In this document: positions 6,851-13,541 of the stretch, piece by piece
Numbering within the stretch: the stretch's first letter is position 1
Layout of the letters: each line of letters starts with the position of its first letter
Made by a program: the position numbers and the translations under genes
The notes under the pieces: model-generated
Seen by the model: only the letters and a program-made list of their open reading frames with translations
Told to the model about the DNA's origin: nothing
Databases searched by the model: none
NCBI GenBank assembly: GCA_038045965.1
Contig: JBBSXD010000032.1
Location: 1 to 14,258, forward strand
DNA from: ARS1285 sp038045965
GTDB taxonomy: Archaea; Nanobdellota; Nanobdellia; Pacearchaeales; GW2011-AR1
Direction: 5' to 3'
Length of the DNA stretch: 14,258 nucleotides

Positions 6851-8176
6851 TTATAAAACATTATATTTTATTTTCTTAAAAATTCCTTCATCTTCACTTA
6901 AAGCGGTTGGGGCACTTCCACCATGCCAAGTTAATCTGGGCCTTATTCTAACAGGATACAATCTTTCAGAATTATCATCTAATATAATCGCACTTCCCTT
7001 TAAATCAGGTAATTCTCTCATTTCTTTTTCTATAGAAGATAATAAATAAGTTTGCATTATTTCATTCAATGCTTTAACATCATTGCTATTAGTAAGTCTA
7101 TGTGAAATAATTATATCTGATTGGGTCATTACATCTCTATGAATTACTCCAGGTTGTTGAGTAGCCAAAACCATAGAAATTCCTGGTTGTCTTCCTTCTC
7201 TCAATAATTGAACTAAAGCATTTGTCGCAGGAGTTTTTTCATAAACAGGAAGAAACTCATGTGCTTCATCCAAAAACATCCAAACTATAGGCATTTCTTT
7301 CTTAGATGAAGATTTATCAAATTTTCTATAAATACTATCAAGCTCTTCCTTTTTTCTAGCTAACATTCTCTGATCAAATAATTTTTTACTAATCAATCCT
7401 ATTATTAAAGCTCTAACATTAAATACTGAACTAGAAGAATATACCGACAGATCTAAAACACTAGTAACTCCTGCAGAGATTAATTCATTAATATTAGTAG
7501 ATTCTTCTCCTCTTAAAGCAAAAACTTTCCATGACTTAGCCGCCTCGAATAAAGCAATCCCAGATTTTTTAACTTCATCATTAAAATCATTTTCTATTCT
7601 AATTTTATCAATAATATTGTCTATATCATAATCTCCTCTTAAATTAAAAATTATTTTCTGAATCAAAACAGAAGTAGGATCTATCATACTCAAATTAAAA
7701 AGACCTAGCCAATCTTCTATATCTAATTCTTTCACTGATAAAGCAAATTTTCTGTCAACAGGAATTCTCATCTTTTGATATTCTTCAAAATATCCATAAG
7801 GCACCCATATAACTGTTGGTAAAGTCCCTGGCTTTAAATCCCAATTTTCTAATAATTCACTATCTTGATCATTCTGATATTTCATAGTCCAAAATATTCC
7901 CATAGTATCAAAAATTAATGGGGCTATATTCTCTCTGACTTCATTTGGTAACTTGGATAATTCCTCAGCAATAACTCCAATTGAATAAGATTTTCCAGAT
8001 CCTCTCTTTCCAGCAATTAATATTACATGACTCTTAATTACATCAAGCCATAATAAATTAGAAAGCGAAGTATAATTTCCCATTTTAACATATCCTTTTC
8101 CAAGAAATATTCTACCTTTATTTCCATACTTAATTTTATCCTCTTTATCTCTTCCTATTACTATATCATAAGGCAT
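6851..8176 (-). CDS. HerA-like (DUF87, FtsK/HerA superfamily) ATPase
   Basis: This 441-aa protein begins with a short beta-rich HAS-barrel-like segment (residues 1-35, I-G-R-D-K through F-L-G-K-G-Y-V). The RecA-like ATPase core has Walker A G-K-R-G-S-G-K-S at 56-63 and Walker B W-M-F-L-D-E-A-H-E at 299-307. The sensor segment L-A-T-Q-Q-P-G-V-I is at 337-345 and the probable arginine finger S-H-R-L-T-N at 358-363. HerA proteins form hexameric rings that translocate DNA, classically with the nuclease NurA in end resection, and also in defence pairs with other nucleases. No NurA or MRE11/RAD50 gene is nearby. The first ATG is used. The divergent neighbour is the DsbA-like gene. Confidence 0.88.
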   Translation of the reverse strand: MPYDIVIGRDKEDKIKYGNKGRIFLGKGYVKMGNYTSLSNLLWLDVIKSHVILIAGKRGSGKSYSIGVIAEELSKLPNEVRENIAPLIFDTMGIFWTMKYQNDQDSELLENWDLKPGTLPTVIWVPYGYFEEYQKMRIPVDRKFALSVKELDIEDWLGLFNLSMIDPTSVLIQKIIFNLRGDYDIDNIIDKIRIENDFNDEVKKSGIALFEAAKSWKVFALRGEESTNINELISAGVTSVLDLSVYSSSSVFNVRALIIGLISKKLFDQRMLARKKEELDSIYRKFDKSSSKKEMPIVWMFLDEAHEFLPVYEKTPATNALVQLLREGRQPGISMVLATQQPGVIHRDVMTQSDIIISHRLTNSNDVKALNEIMQTYLLSSIEKEMRELPDLKGSAIILDDNSERLYPVRIRPRLTWHGGSAPTALSEDEGIFKKIKYNVL

Positions 8177-8197
8177 CTTGAAAATATCATAAGTTTT

Positions 8198-8205
8198 ATT
8201 AATAT
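8198..8205 (-). promoter_or_regulatory. Candidate TATA box of the HerA-like gene
   Basis: The minus strand reads ATATTAAT, centred 25.5 bp upstream of the ATG at 8176. The match is weaker than at the other promoters and is chosen mainly by spacing. Confidence 0.3.
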
Positions 8206-8273
8206 AACAAAAGAACTTATTATTTAATTCTTTTTATTTTTCAAAAATAGAATCTATTTCAACAACATAAACT

Positions 8274-8281
8274 ATTTAAAA
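8274..8281 (+). promoter_or_regulatory. TATA box of the DsbA-like/SSB pair
   Basis: ATTTAAAA is centred 24.5 bp upstream of the ATG at 8302 and would drive both translationally coupled genes to 9542. Confidence 0.5.
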
Positions 8282-8301
8282 GCTGATAAATTAAAAAATC
8301 T

Positions 8302-9186
8302 ATGAATCATTCAGATACGATTAAAATTCCAAAATTAAAAATACAAAATTATTGGAAACTTACTTCTATAATATTAATCATTTTAGTTTTAATTTTATTA
8401 TTCAAAAATCCTTTTTTCAGTCGATCAATTTCAGGTGAAAAAGCTGGAAAAGATATTGTAGATTATTTAAATGCTAGAACTAACGGCGGAGTAACTTATA
8501 ATTCTTATAAAGATTTAGGTAATTTATATGAAATAACTGTGGATTATCAAAATAAAAAATTTCCTGTATATATAACTAAAGATGGAAGTTATTTTATTCA
8601 ATCACTTTCTCCAATAGAAGAAGATTCTGAAGAAACCCAAAATACAGATAAGAAATTTGAAGTATCAGCAGATGATGATGCTATTTTAGGTGATCCAAAT
8701 GCAGAGATAACTATTATAGAATTCTCAGATTATCAATGTCCTTTTTGTAAAAAATTTTATGATGAAACTCTCCCATTATTAAAATCAGATTATATAAACA
8801 AAGGAAAAGTAAAATTAATCTATAGAGATTATCCTTTATCTTCTATTCATCCTCAAGCCCAAAAAGCAGCTGAAGCAGCAGAATGTGCAGGAGAACAAAA
8901 TAAATATTATCAATATCACGATAAATTATTTAAAGATCAAAAAGCATTAAATATAGATAATCTTAAAAAATATGCAAAAGAATTAGGATTAAATACAAAT
9001 GATTTTAATAACTGTTTAGATTCAAACAAAATGGAATCTGAAGTACAAAAAGATCTTGAGGAAGGACTAAATTTAGGAATACAAGGTACTCCCGCTTTTT
9101 TTATTAATGGAAAACCTTTAATGGGAGCATACCCATTCGAAGAATTTAAAAAGATAATAGAACAAGAACTATCTAATAAAAAATGA
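8302..9186 (+). CDS. Membrane-anchored DsbA/DsbG-like thiol-disulfide oxidoreductase
   Basis: This 294-aa protein has a cytoplasmic N-terminal tail, one uncleaved membrane helix at about residues 19-35, and then an extracytoplasmic region. Residues 45-105 form a small alpha/beta module (G-G-V-T-Y-N then Y-E-I-T-V then F-P-V-Y-I-T-K-D-G) followed by an acidic linker. Residues 120-292 are a thioredoxin-fold DsbA domain (COG1651) with the redox motif C-P-F-C at 146-149, preceded by F-S-D-Y-Q, and the cis-Pro loop G-T-P-A-F at 262-266. Two more cysteines, C195 and C238, may form a structural disulfide. Its role would be oxidising or isomerising disulfides of surface proteins. Its stop overlaps the SSB start as ATGA. 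Confidence 0.88.
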   Translation: MNHSDTIKIPKLKIQNYWKLTSIILIILVLILLFKNPFFSRSISGEKAGKDIVDYLNARTNGGVTYNSYKDLGNLYEITVDYQNKKFPVYITKDGSYFIQSLSPIEEDSEETQNTDKKFEVSADDDAILGDPNAEITIIEFSDYQCPFCKKFYDETLPLLKSDYINKGKVKLIYRDYPLSSIHPQAQKAAEAAECAGEQNKYYQYHDKLFKDQKALNIDNLKKYAKELGLNTNDFNNCLDSNKMESEVQKDLEEGLNLGIQGTPAFFINGKPLMGAYPFEEFKKIIEQELSNKK

Positions 9187-9542
9187 AAATTTCAGAATTA
9201 AATACAGGGCAAGGAAATGTAGCAGTAGAAGGAACTTTAAAAGAAATAGGTGAAACGAGAACTTTTAATAAATTTGGGAAAAATTTATCAGTTGCTAATG
9301 CTATTCTAAAAGATGATTCAGGAGCTATTAAATTAACATTATGGAATGATGATATTACAAGATTTAAAGACGGAGATAAAATAAAAATATTAAATGGCTA
9401 TGTTAATGAATTTCAGGGGGAAAAACAACTGACTTCAGGAAAATTTGGAACTATAGAAAAAATTGATTCAGACACTAAAGAAAATAAAGAACCTGAAGAA
9501 GATTCAGAATCAGAAAATAGTCAAGAAGAAGTTTTGTTTTAA
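9183..9542 (+). CDS. Archaeal OB-fold single-stranded DNA-binding protein
   Basis: This 119-aa protein is a single OB fold at about residues 4-93, with L-T-L-W-N-D-D (51-57) and the strand G-Y-V-N-E-F-Q-G-E-K-Q-L (72-83) typical of crenarchaeal-type SSB and RPA-like OB domains. An acidic tail rich in Glu, Asp and Ser (94-118) ends in E-E-V-L-F. Acidic tails with a hydrophobic tip recruit partner proteins in bacterial SSB, so an analogous function is a fair inference. The ATG lies inside the end of the DsbA-like gene (ATGA overlap), indicating translational coupling. The stop abuts the stop of the convergent rfcL with no gap. Confidence 0.82.
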   Translation: MKISELNTGQGNVAVEGTLKEIGETRTFNKFGKNLSVANAILKDDSGAIKLTLWNDDITRFKDGDKIKILNGYVNEFQGEKQLTSGKFGTIEKIDSDTKENKEPEEDSESENSQEEVLF

Positions 9543-10757
9543 TCATCTAAACTTATTTAAATTATTTGCAATTACTAAATCTACTTTTTTTTCTTTTAAA
9601 TATTCTATATCCTCTGAATTTAAATCAATTTTATTAAGAGTTTTACTATTTAAATTATTAAGAATAAAGGGTAATAAAGATTTCTCTTTTGCAGCCTTTT
9701 TCTTAGACATATGACAGAAACTAGCATATTTATTTACAATAGATTTCATCTTAGAATTTTTCTGATTTGACAACCAAATTTTCAAAATTCTAGAAGGTCT
9801 TTTATACCCTACAAATTTATTATTTTTTAATATACTAGCACTTGATATTCCAGCTGTAAGAAAAAAATTCTGATAAACTAAAAATCTCCAATACTGTTGC
9901 CTATAAATTCTTCCCTTAAAAACATCAGCTTTACTTAAGTTTTCATAAGCTCTAGCCAAAGCTTTTCCACTATATTCAAAAGGAATATTTTCTTCTATCC
10001 ATAATAAAATCTCATCTATATTTAAATCACTGTTATCAAATATTTTAACAGTATCCTCATCTAACTTATTCTGAAATAGAATTTTCAAATTGTTAAAAAT
10101 ATCTTGAGCTTTTTCTCTTTCTGAAAATTCTATTTCTTGTTCTTCTAAAAGTATTACACTTTCAAGATCGTTTAAAGCAGCTCTAACATCTCCTTTAGCA
10201 TTCTTTGCTATAGAATCCAATATTTTCTCATTAATTTTTTTATTTTCTTTATTAAGCACATAAATTAATATATTTCTTATGTCTTTTTCTTTTAATTCTT
10301 TTAAATTTACGATTTTGCAACATTTCCTAAGTAGACTAAACTTCTGCTGCCAAATATCATTAGCCGTAATAATAATTGGAAATTTAGTTTTATTTATTAA
10401 AGCTATTAATTCTGGTAATCCTCCTCTATCACTTGTAGTAATCCCATCAGCTTCGTCCATTAATATAAGTTTACTGTGGCTAAAAAAAGATTTCTGCTCT
10501 AAACTTGGCTTCAAAACCATTTCCAAACTAGATCTGTTTCTCAAATCACTTGCGTTTAATTCAAATAATTCCATTTTATTTTCTTTAGCTAGTGCAATAG
10601 AAATACTAGTTTTACCAGTTCCAACTGGTCCATTTAATATTAAAGCTTTTTTAGATGGAAAAATTCTAATAAAATTTCTAACTTCTTCTACGGCAATATC
10701 CTGTCCTTTAATATCATCTAGACTATTTACTCTATATTTTTCTATTAACGGCATCAT
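9543..10757 (-). CDS. rfcL: Replication factor C large subunit
   Basis: This 404-aa AAA+ clamp-loader subunit works with RfcS to load the PCNA sliding clamp at primer junctions. Walker A is G-P-V-G-T-G-K-T (43-50) and Walker B is L-I-L-M-D-E-A-D-G (96-104). The N-terminus P-L-I-E-K-Y-R is the family start, followed by G-Q (18-19). The S-R-C arginine finger of small subunits is absent: the segment I-I-T-A-N-D then S-L-L-R-K-C-C takes its place, as expected for a large subunit. No PCNA-interacting PIP box is visible at the C-terminus. The length is on the short side for the family. Two Met codons open the frame, and the ATG overlaps the stop of the upstream gene as ATGA, so translation is coupled. 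Confidence 0.92.
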   Translation of the reverse strand: MMPLIEKYRVNSLDDIKGQDIAVEEVRNFIRIFPSKKALILNGPVGTGKTSISIALAKENKMELFELNASDLRNRSSLEMVLKPSLEQKSFFSHSKLILMDEADGITTSDRGGLPELIALINKTKFPIIITANDIWQQKFSLLRKCCKIVNLKELKEKDIRNILIYVLNKENKKINEKILDSIAKNAKGDVRAALNDLESVILLEEQEIEFSEREKAQDIFNNLKILFQNKLDEDTVKIFDNSDLNIDEILLWIEENIPFEYSGKALARAYENLSKADVFKGRIYRQQYWRFLVYQNFFLTAGISSASILKNNKFVGYKRPSRILKIWLSNQKNSKMKSIVNKYASFCHMSKKKAAKEKSLLPFILNNLNSKTLNKIDLNSEDIEYLKEKKVDLVIANNLNKFR

Positions 10758-11206
10758 GTTCTATAGATTCTAGGATAATTTATTTGAATATCTTTAATTT
10801 CTTTCATATCCTCAGCCATTCTATTAACATAATCTAAATCACTTTTAAGTCCTAAAGGTATATAACAAATTCTTCCATTACTAGATATTATTTTAACTTT
10901 GTTCTTCAATCTATTAAAAAATTTTAAACTTCTTTGAGCCCAAGGATCTACCTCTGCTAATTTTTTCAAATTTTCTCTCGTACTCTGAAAATCAAAAAAA
11001 ATCCCCAGAAAAATTTTCCACCTCTGCCTAAAGACAGAGGTTTGATCAGCGATTTTTCTTTTAAATAGATATTTTTTTGGATGCTCCGAAACGACCTCAC
11101 CATAAATGGTGAGATTTTCAACGTTTCGGACATAATCAAAAAATTTTTCGGTCTTAACAATTCTTAAAGGAATAGTAAATATTCCAGATAATTTTTTCTC
11201 TAAAAT
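10754..11206 (-). CDS. Unknown gene between rfcS and rfcL, non-canonical start
   Basis: A frame without stops runs from 11224 to the TGA at 10754, ending P-R-I-Y-R-T. The first ATG/GTG/TTG in it is the TTG at 10969 (71 codons), so the upstream half is easily missed. I place the start at ATT (11206-11204). It follows AGGAGG by 5 nt, and that AGGAGG lies at the end of rfcS. A CTG at 11224-11222 is the alternative. The product is about 150 aa and soluble, with a basic first half (V-K-T-E-K-F-F-D-Y-V-R) and a second half containing A-E-V-D-P-W-A-Q-R-S-L-K-F-F and L-G-L-K-S-D-L-D-Y-V. I recognise no family. Its stop overlaps the rfcL start (ATGA), so it should be translated with the clamp loader. 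Its middle contains strong palindromes and GC-richer codons. The shorter 71-aa form is the conservative option. Confidence 0.6.
   Translation of the reverse strand: MLEKKLSGIFTIPLRIVKTEKFFDYVRNVENLTIYGEVVSEHPKKYLFKRKIADQTSVFRQRWKIFLGIFFDFQSTRENLKKLAEVDPWAQRSLKFFNRLKNKVKIISSNGRICYIPLGLKSDLDYVNRMAEDMKEIKDIQINYPRIYRT
11020..11041. repeat. Hairpin-forming inverted repeat in the rfcS-rfcL intervening gene
   Basis: ACCTCTG (11020-11026) is followed after 8 bases by its exact complement CAGAGGT (11035-11041). It lies 44 bp from the nested palindrome at 11085-11130, in the same compositionally distinct patch. Confidence 0.6.
11085..11130. repeat. Nested palindrome, two stacked perfect stems
   Basis: The outer stem is TCCGAAACG (11085-11093) with CGTTTCGGA (11122-11130), 9 bp perfect. 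Inside it CTCACCAT (11096-11103) pairs with ATGGTGAG (11106-11113), 8 bp perfect across two bases. The outer and inner stems are separated by 2 nt on one side and 8 nt on the other. Seventeen perfect pairs in 46 bases are not expected by chance in this AT-rich DNA. The sequence lies in the open frame of the unknown gene between rfcS and rfcL. Confidence 0.8.
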
Positions 11207-11207
11207 C

Positions 11208-12176
11208 TTATCCTCCTCTTCCAGCTAAAACAAATGAAGCTAACAAACTCTCCAGTTGTATAAACTCATCACTGCCTTCAACTAATCTAAATTCTACTTC
11301 TCCAGTTTTTTCAGTCAATTTTACTTTAATTTCTGAATCCACTTGTAAATTCCAAATCTCTTTCTGTATAGATTTTATAATATCACTTCCAGATATGGAT
11401 TCTCTTAACATAACATCTAACAATTTCTCTTTTGCTTTCAAAAAATCTCCACTTAAAGCATATTCTAAAACTATTTTTATGTCAGCAGGTCTAGCAGTAG
11501 AACTTAAAGTATCAACTAATTCGGAAGTTATTTTACTGCTAATTGAAGCGCAAGCCTGTAAAAGATTTATAACTCTTCTACAATCTCCCTCGCTATCTTC
11601 ATATAAAGTTTCTATAGAATCGCTAGAGATTTCTAATTTTTCTCTTTCAGCTATCAATTTAACTCTTTTTTCTATATCTTTTTTTTCAAGCAATTTAAAT
11701 CTAAAAACTACACATCTAGACTGAATAGGATCTACTATTTTACTACTATAATTACAACTCATAATAAATCTACAATTACTGCTATAATTTTCCATAGTTC
11801 TTCTAAGAGCTTGTTGAGCCTCTTTTGTCAGAGCATCTGCTTCATCCAAAAAAATAATTTTAAAATTAACCTTTCCAATTGGTTTAGTTCTAGCAAAATC
11901 TTTAACTTTTTGTCTTACTACATCAATCCCTCTTTCATCACTTGCATTTAACTCTAAATAATTCTCTCTCCAATTCTCTCCATATAATTCCTTAACCACA
12001 ATTAAAGCCAAAGTAGACTTTCCAGTACCAGCCGGACCTGCAAATAATAAATGAGGTATGTTCATAGAATTAGTCAAACTTCTAACTTTTTTTATAATTC
12101 CATCCTGCCCAACAATTTCATCAAAAATCTGAGGTCTATATTTTTCAGTCCATATGCTGGTATCTTGTTCCATCAT
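11208..12176 (-). CDS. rfcS: Replication factor C small subunit
   Basis: This 322-aa AAA+ protein forms the multi-copy small subunit of the archaeal clamp loader. W-T-E-K-Y-R-P (9-15) is the family start. Walker A is G-P-A-G-T-G-K-S (47-54), L-N-A-S-D-E-R-G is at 76-83, and Walker B F-L-D-E-A-D is at 109-114. Sensor 1 is M-S-C-N-Y (139-143) and the S-R-C arginine-finger motif is at 153-155. The length is normal for the family. Two ATGs begin the frame. The TATA box fits the second (12173) best, at 25.5 bp, so the protein may lack the first Met. It heads the operon rfcS, unknown gene, rfcL. The C-terminal G-R-G-G codons contain the AGGAGG that may serve the next gene. Confidence 0.96.
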   Translation of the reverse strand: MMEQDTSIWTEKYRPQIFDEIVGQDGIIKKVRSLTNSMNIPHLLFAGPAGTGKSTLALIVVKELYGENWRENYLELNASDERGIDVVRQKVKDFARTKPIGKVNFKIIFLDEADALTKEAQQALRRTMENYSSNCRFIMSCNYSSKIVDPIQSRCVVFRFKLLEKKDIEKRVKLIAEREKLEISSDSIETLYEDSEGDCRRVINLLQACASISSKITSELVDTLSSTARPADIKIVLEYALSGDFLKAKEKLLDVMLRESISGSDIIKSIQKEIWNLQVDSEIKVKLTEKTGEVEFRLVEGSDEFIQLESLLASFVLAGRGG

Positions 12177-12194
12177 TGAAAATAGGAAATAGTT

Positions 12195-12202
12195 TTTATA
12201 AA
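12195..12202 (-). promoter_or_regulatory. TATA box of the clamp-loader operon
   Basis: TTTATAAA is centred 22.5 bp from the first rfcS ATG and 25.5 bp from the second. The second distance matches the other promoters of the window. Confidence 0.55.
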
Positions 12203-12283
12203 CATTCTTGTGATAGAAAAGTAAATTATTTACGCTCTGACCTAATCACTTTCGGATTTTCCTATAAAAAATTTGACTTCTAA

Positions 12284-12538
12284 TTAAATCATAATTTTTA
12301 TTCCAATATTTCTCAACAATTCAATTTCTGATTTATATTCCCCAGAATAATCTCCTTCTTCCAGAACAATTCTTAAACATAAATTCCCACCTTTTTTAGT
12401 TGGAACTAAATTATTCCAGATAACTGCATCAGCTAGACCATCTTTTATTCCGCGATGAAAAGCAACAGCTTCTTTAACAAGTTTATACAGTTTCTTAGCT
12501 TCACCTAAAGTAATAGCACAGGTTGTTTCTCTAGACAT
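12284..12538 (-). CDS. Small conserved-looking protein, unknown function
   Basis: This protein is 84 aa from the ATG at 12538. A TTG at 12574 would add 12 hydrophobic residues (K-I-L-F-F-S-F-L-L-G-Y) but looks like upstream AT-rich sequence. Visible features are an N-terminal M-S-R-E-T-T-C, a helix L-G-E-A-K-K-L-Y-K-L-V-K-E-A-V, a segment D-G-L-A-D-A-V-I-W-N-N-L-V-P-T-K-K-G-G-N, and a compact C-terminus with L-R-I-V-L-E-E-G-D-Y-S-G-E-Y-K-S-E. I do not recognise the family. It follows hepT in the same orientation by 37 bp (1 bp if the TTG is used), so it may be the third cistron of the MntA-HepT unit or a separate gene. Confidence 0.65.
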   Translation of the reverse strand: MSRETTCAITLGEAKKLYKLVKEAVAFHRGIKDGLADAVIWNNLVPTKKGGNLCLRIVLEEGDYSGEYKSEIELLRNIGIKIMI

Positions 12539-12575
12539 ATAACCTAAAAGAAAACTAAAAAACAATATTTTCAAA

Positions 12576-12914
12576 TTAGATTATTTCTTTTCTTATATTT
12601 AATATTTTACTTTCTAAATCTGGAAGATTAATTTTAATAATATCCCAAACAATATTCCAATCAACTCCAAAATAATTATGAATCATTTTATCTCTTGTAC
12701 CTGATATTTCACTCCATTTAACCTCTAAATGTTTGTTTTTAATGTCTTTAGATATATTCTTAACAGCTTCTCCTATAATCTCTATTTCTCTTACAATAGC
12801 ACTTTGTATTAATCTATCTGAGATTAACTTCTGTTTATCCAGATTCTTAGAGAACTCTCTAATTGCATTAATACTGTCCAAAATATGATTAATAAAAACT
12901 AGATCATTCTTCAT
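12576..12914 (-). CDS. hepT: HepT-like toxin ribonuclease (HEPN, DUF86)
   Basis: This 112-aa all-helical protein carries the HepT active-site motif R-x4-H-x-Y at residues 74-81 (R74, H79, Y81: R-D-K-M-I-H-N-Y). Flanking family features are R-E-I-E-I-I-G-E-A (42-50), V-K-W-S-E-I-S-G (65-72) and D-W-N-I-V-W (85-90). In characterised MntA-HepT pairs, HepT is an RNase toxin that MntA neutralises by adding AMP to the motif tyrosine. All those residues are present here, so an active toxin is expected. Its ATG overlaps the mntA stop as ATGA, so antitoxin and toxin are translationally coupled with antitoxin first. Confidence 0.88.
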   Translation of the reverse strand: MKNDLVFINHILDSINAIREFSKNLDKQKLISDRLIQSAIVREIEIIGEAVKNISKDIKNKHLEVKWSEISGTRDKMIHNYFGVDWNIVWDIIKINLPDLESKILNIRKEII

Positions 12915-13369
12915 ATTATCCTTATCTCTTGATTTAAAATCTTATCTTTAAGATAAGGACTTAATCCATTATAGCTGACCAAATCAACTTTTCTTTTTAA
13001 TTTATTTTCTAATTCAAATTGAATCTTAACAAACCCAAATCCTATTCCCTTTGGAGGTTCTACCAATATATCAATATCGCTATCTTTTTTTTGTTCTCCA
13101 GTAGAATAACTACCAAATATTCCAGCTTTTTTAATTTTATATTTTTTTAGAATTTGCTTTATCTTTGGGATTACTTTATCTAATATATCAGAATTATTTT
13201 TAGAAATTAATTTATTATCTGCTATATTTTCTTTTATAACTAATTTCTCTTTTGATAAATTGCCCCCAAGATAAATTCTCTGTTTTTTAAACTTATCCTT
13301 TTTTCTTATACTTTTGACTCTATAATAATATTTTTTTCCATTTTTTTCTTTGATTTCAGTATAAACCAT
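12911..13369 (-). CDS. mntA: MntA-like nucleotidyltransferase antitoxin with extra N-terminal domain
   Basis: This 152-aa protein starts at the ATG at 13369. The frame is open to an earlier ATG at 13429, but the TATA box at 13391-13398 lies inside that extension and is 25.5 bp from 13369, which decides the start. Residues 80-152 are a minimal nucleotidyltransferase with G-S-x10-D-x-D (G86, S87, D98, D100) and a third acidic residue at D129 in K-V-D-L-V-S. It is the AMP-transferring antitoxin to HepT. Residues 1-42 are not part of normal MntA. M-V-Y-T-E-I-K-E-K-N-G-K-K-Y-Y-Y and later R-I-Y-L-G-G-N-L-S-K-E resemble the N-terminal module of archaeal Fic proteins. That assignment is from memory of family patterns and is moderate. 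Confidence 0.85.
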   Translation of the reverse strand: MVYTEIKEKNGKKYYYRVKSIRKKDKFKKQRIYLGGNLSKEKLVIKENIADNKLISKNNSDILDKVIPKIKQILKKYKIKKAGIFGSYSTGEQKKDSDIDILVEPPKGIGFGFVKIQFELENKLKRKVDLVSYNGLSPYLKDKILNQEIRII

Positions 13370-13390
13370 AAATATTATACGGGCACATTC

Positions 13391-13398
13391 TATATAAA
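13391..13398 (-). promoter_or_regulatory. TATA box of the mntA-hepT operon
   Basis: The plus strand reads TATATAAA (minus strand TTTATATA), centred 25.5 bp upstream of the ATG at 13369. It fixes the mntA start and implies a leaderless mRNA. Confidence 0.65.
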
Positions 13399-13504
13399 TT
13401 TTTCTATGTGGACGTATAATTAATCTCATCTATTATCTAATTTTTTCTTACTTATCCCAAAATTTTCTAACAATATTCATTAAATTTCTAACTTCCAATA
13501 TTAT

Positions 13505-13536
13505 ATGCCCCGACCGGACTGCGACGGGACGTAGCA
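13505..13536 (-). pseudogene. Decayed copy of the 3' half of tRNA-Glu
   Basis: A GC-rich islet in AT-rich DNA. The 12 bases ATGCCCCGACCG (13505-13516) are identical to 14207-14218, which hold the acceptor 3' strand, the discriminator and one flanking base of the tRNA-Glu gene. Beyond them the similarity continues with small gaps through the T-arm and into the anticodon stem: read 5' to 3' on the minus strand, G-C-T, C-C-C-G, T-C-G and C-G-G-T-C-G-G-G-G-C-A are kept. The T-arm no longer pairs properly, so this is not a functional half. The islet starts 6 bp beyond the stop of the NYN gene. Origin as an attachment-site remnant or a partial tRNA duplication is inferred. Confidence 0.5.
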
Positions 13537-13541
13537 TTTTA

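Noticed and set aside
10279..10773. A 164-codon plus-strand frame antisense to rfcL
   Set aside because: It is antisense to the Walker A/B region of rfcL and has no promoter or recognisable motif. It is an AT-rich shadow frame, like the antisense frames at 4319-4600, 4732-4977 and 11395-11724 and the overlapping frame at 9463-9714.
10966..11160. A 64-codon minus-strand frame in the rfcS-rfcL interval
   Set aside because: It overlaps the longer frame that ends in the conserved-looking C-terminus and the ATGA coupling with rfcL. Its composition looks like a shadow of that gene.
12209..12262. Possible C/D-box guide RNA (GTGATAGA-like box C and CTGA box D upstream of rfcS)
   Set aside because: The box C match is imperfect, the spacing between boxes is too long for an archaeal C/D RNA, and no second pair of boxes or closing stem is visible.
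13370..13429. N-terminal 20-codon extension of mntA from the ATG at 13429
   Set aside because: The extension spans the TATA box at 13391-13398, which is positioned exactly for the internal ATG at 13369, and its residues show no domain character.
13506..13531. The GC-rich islet after the NYN gene as a hairpin terminator
   Set aside because: The minus strand can form a GTCCCG/CGGGGC stem, but no T-tract follows and archaeal termination relies on T-runs. The match to the tRNA-Glu 3' end explains the bases better.
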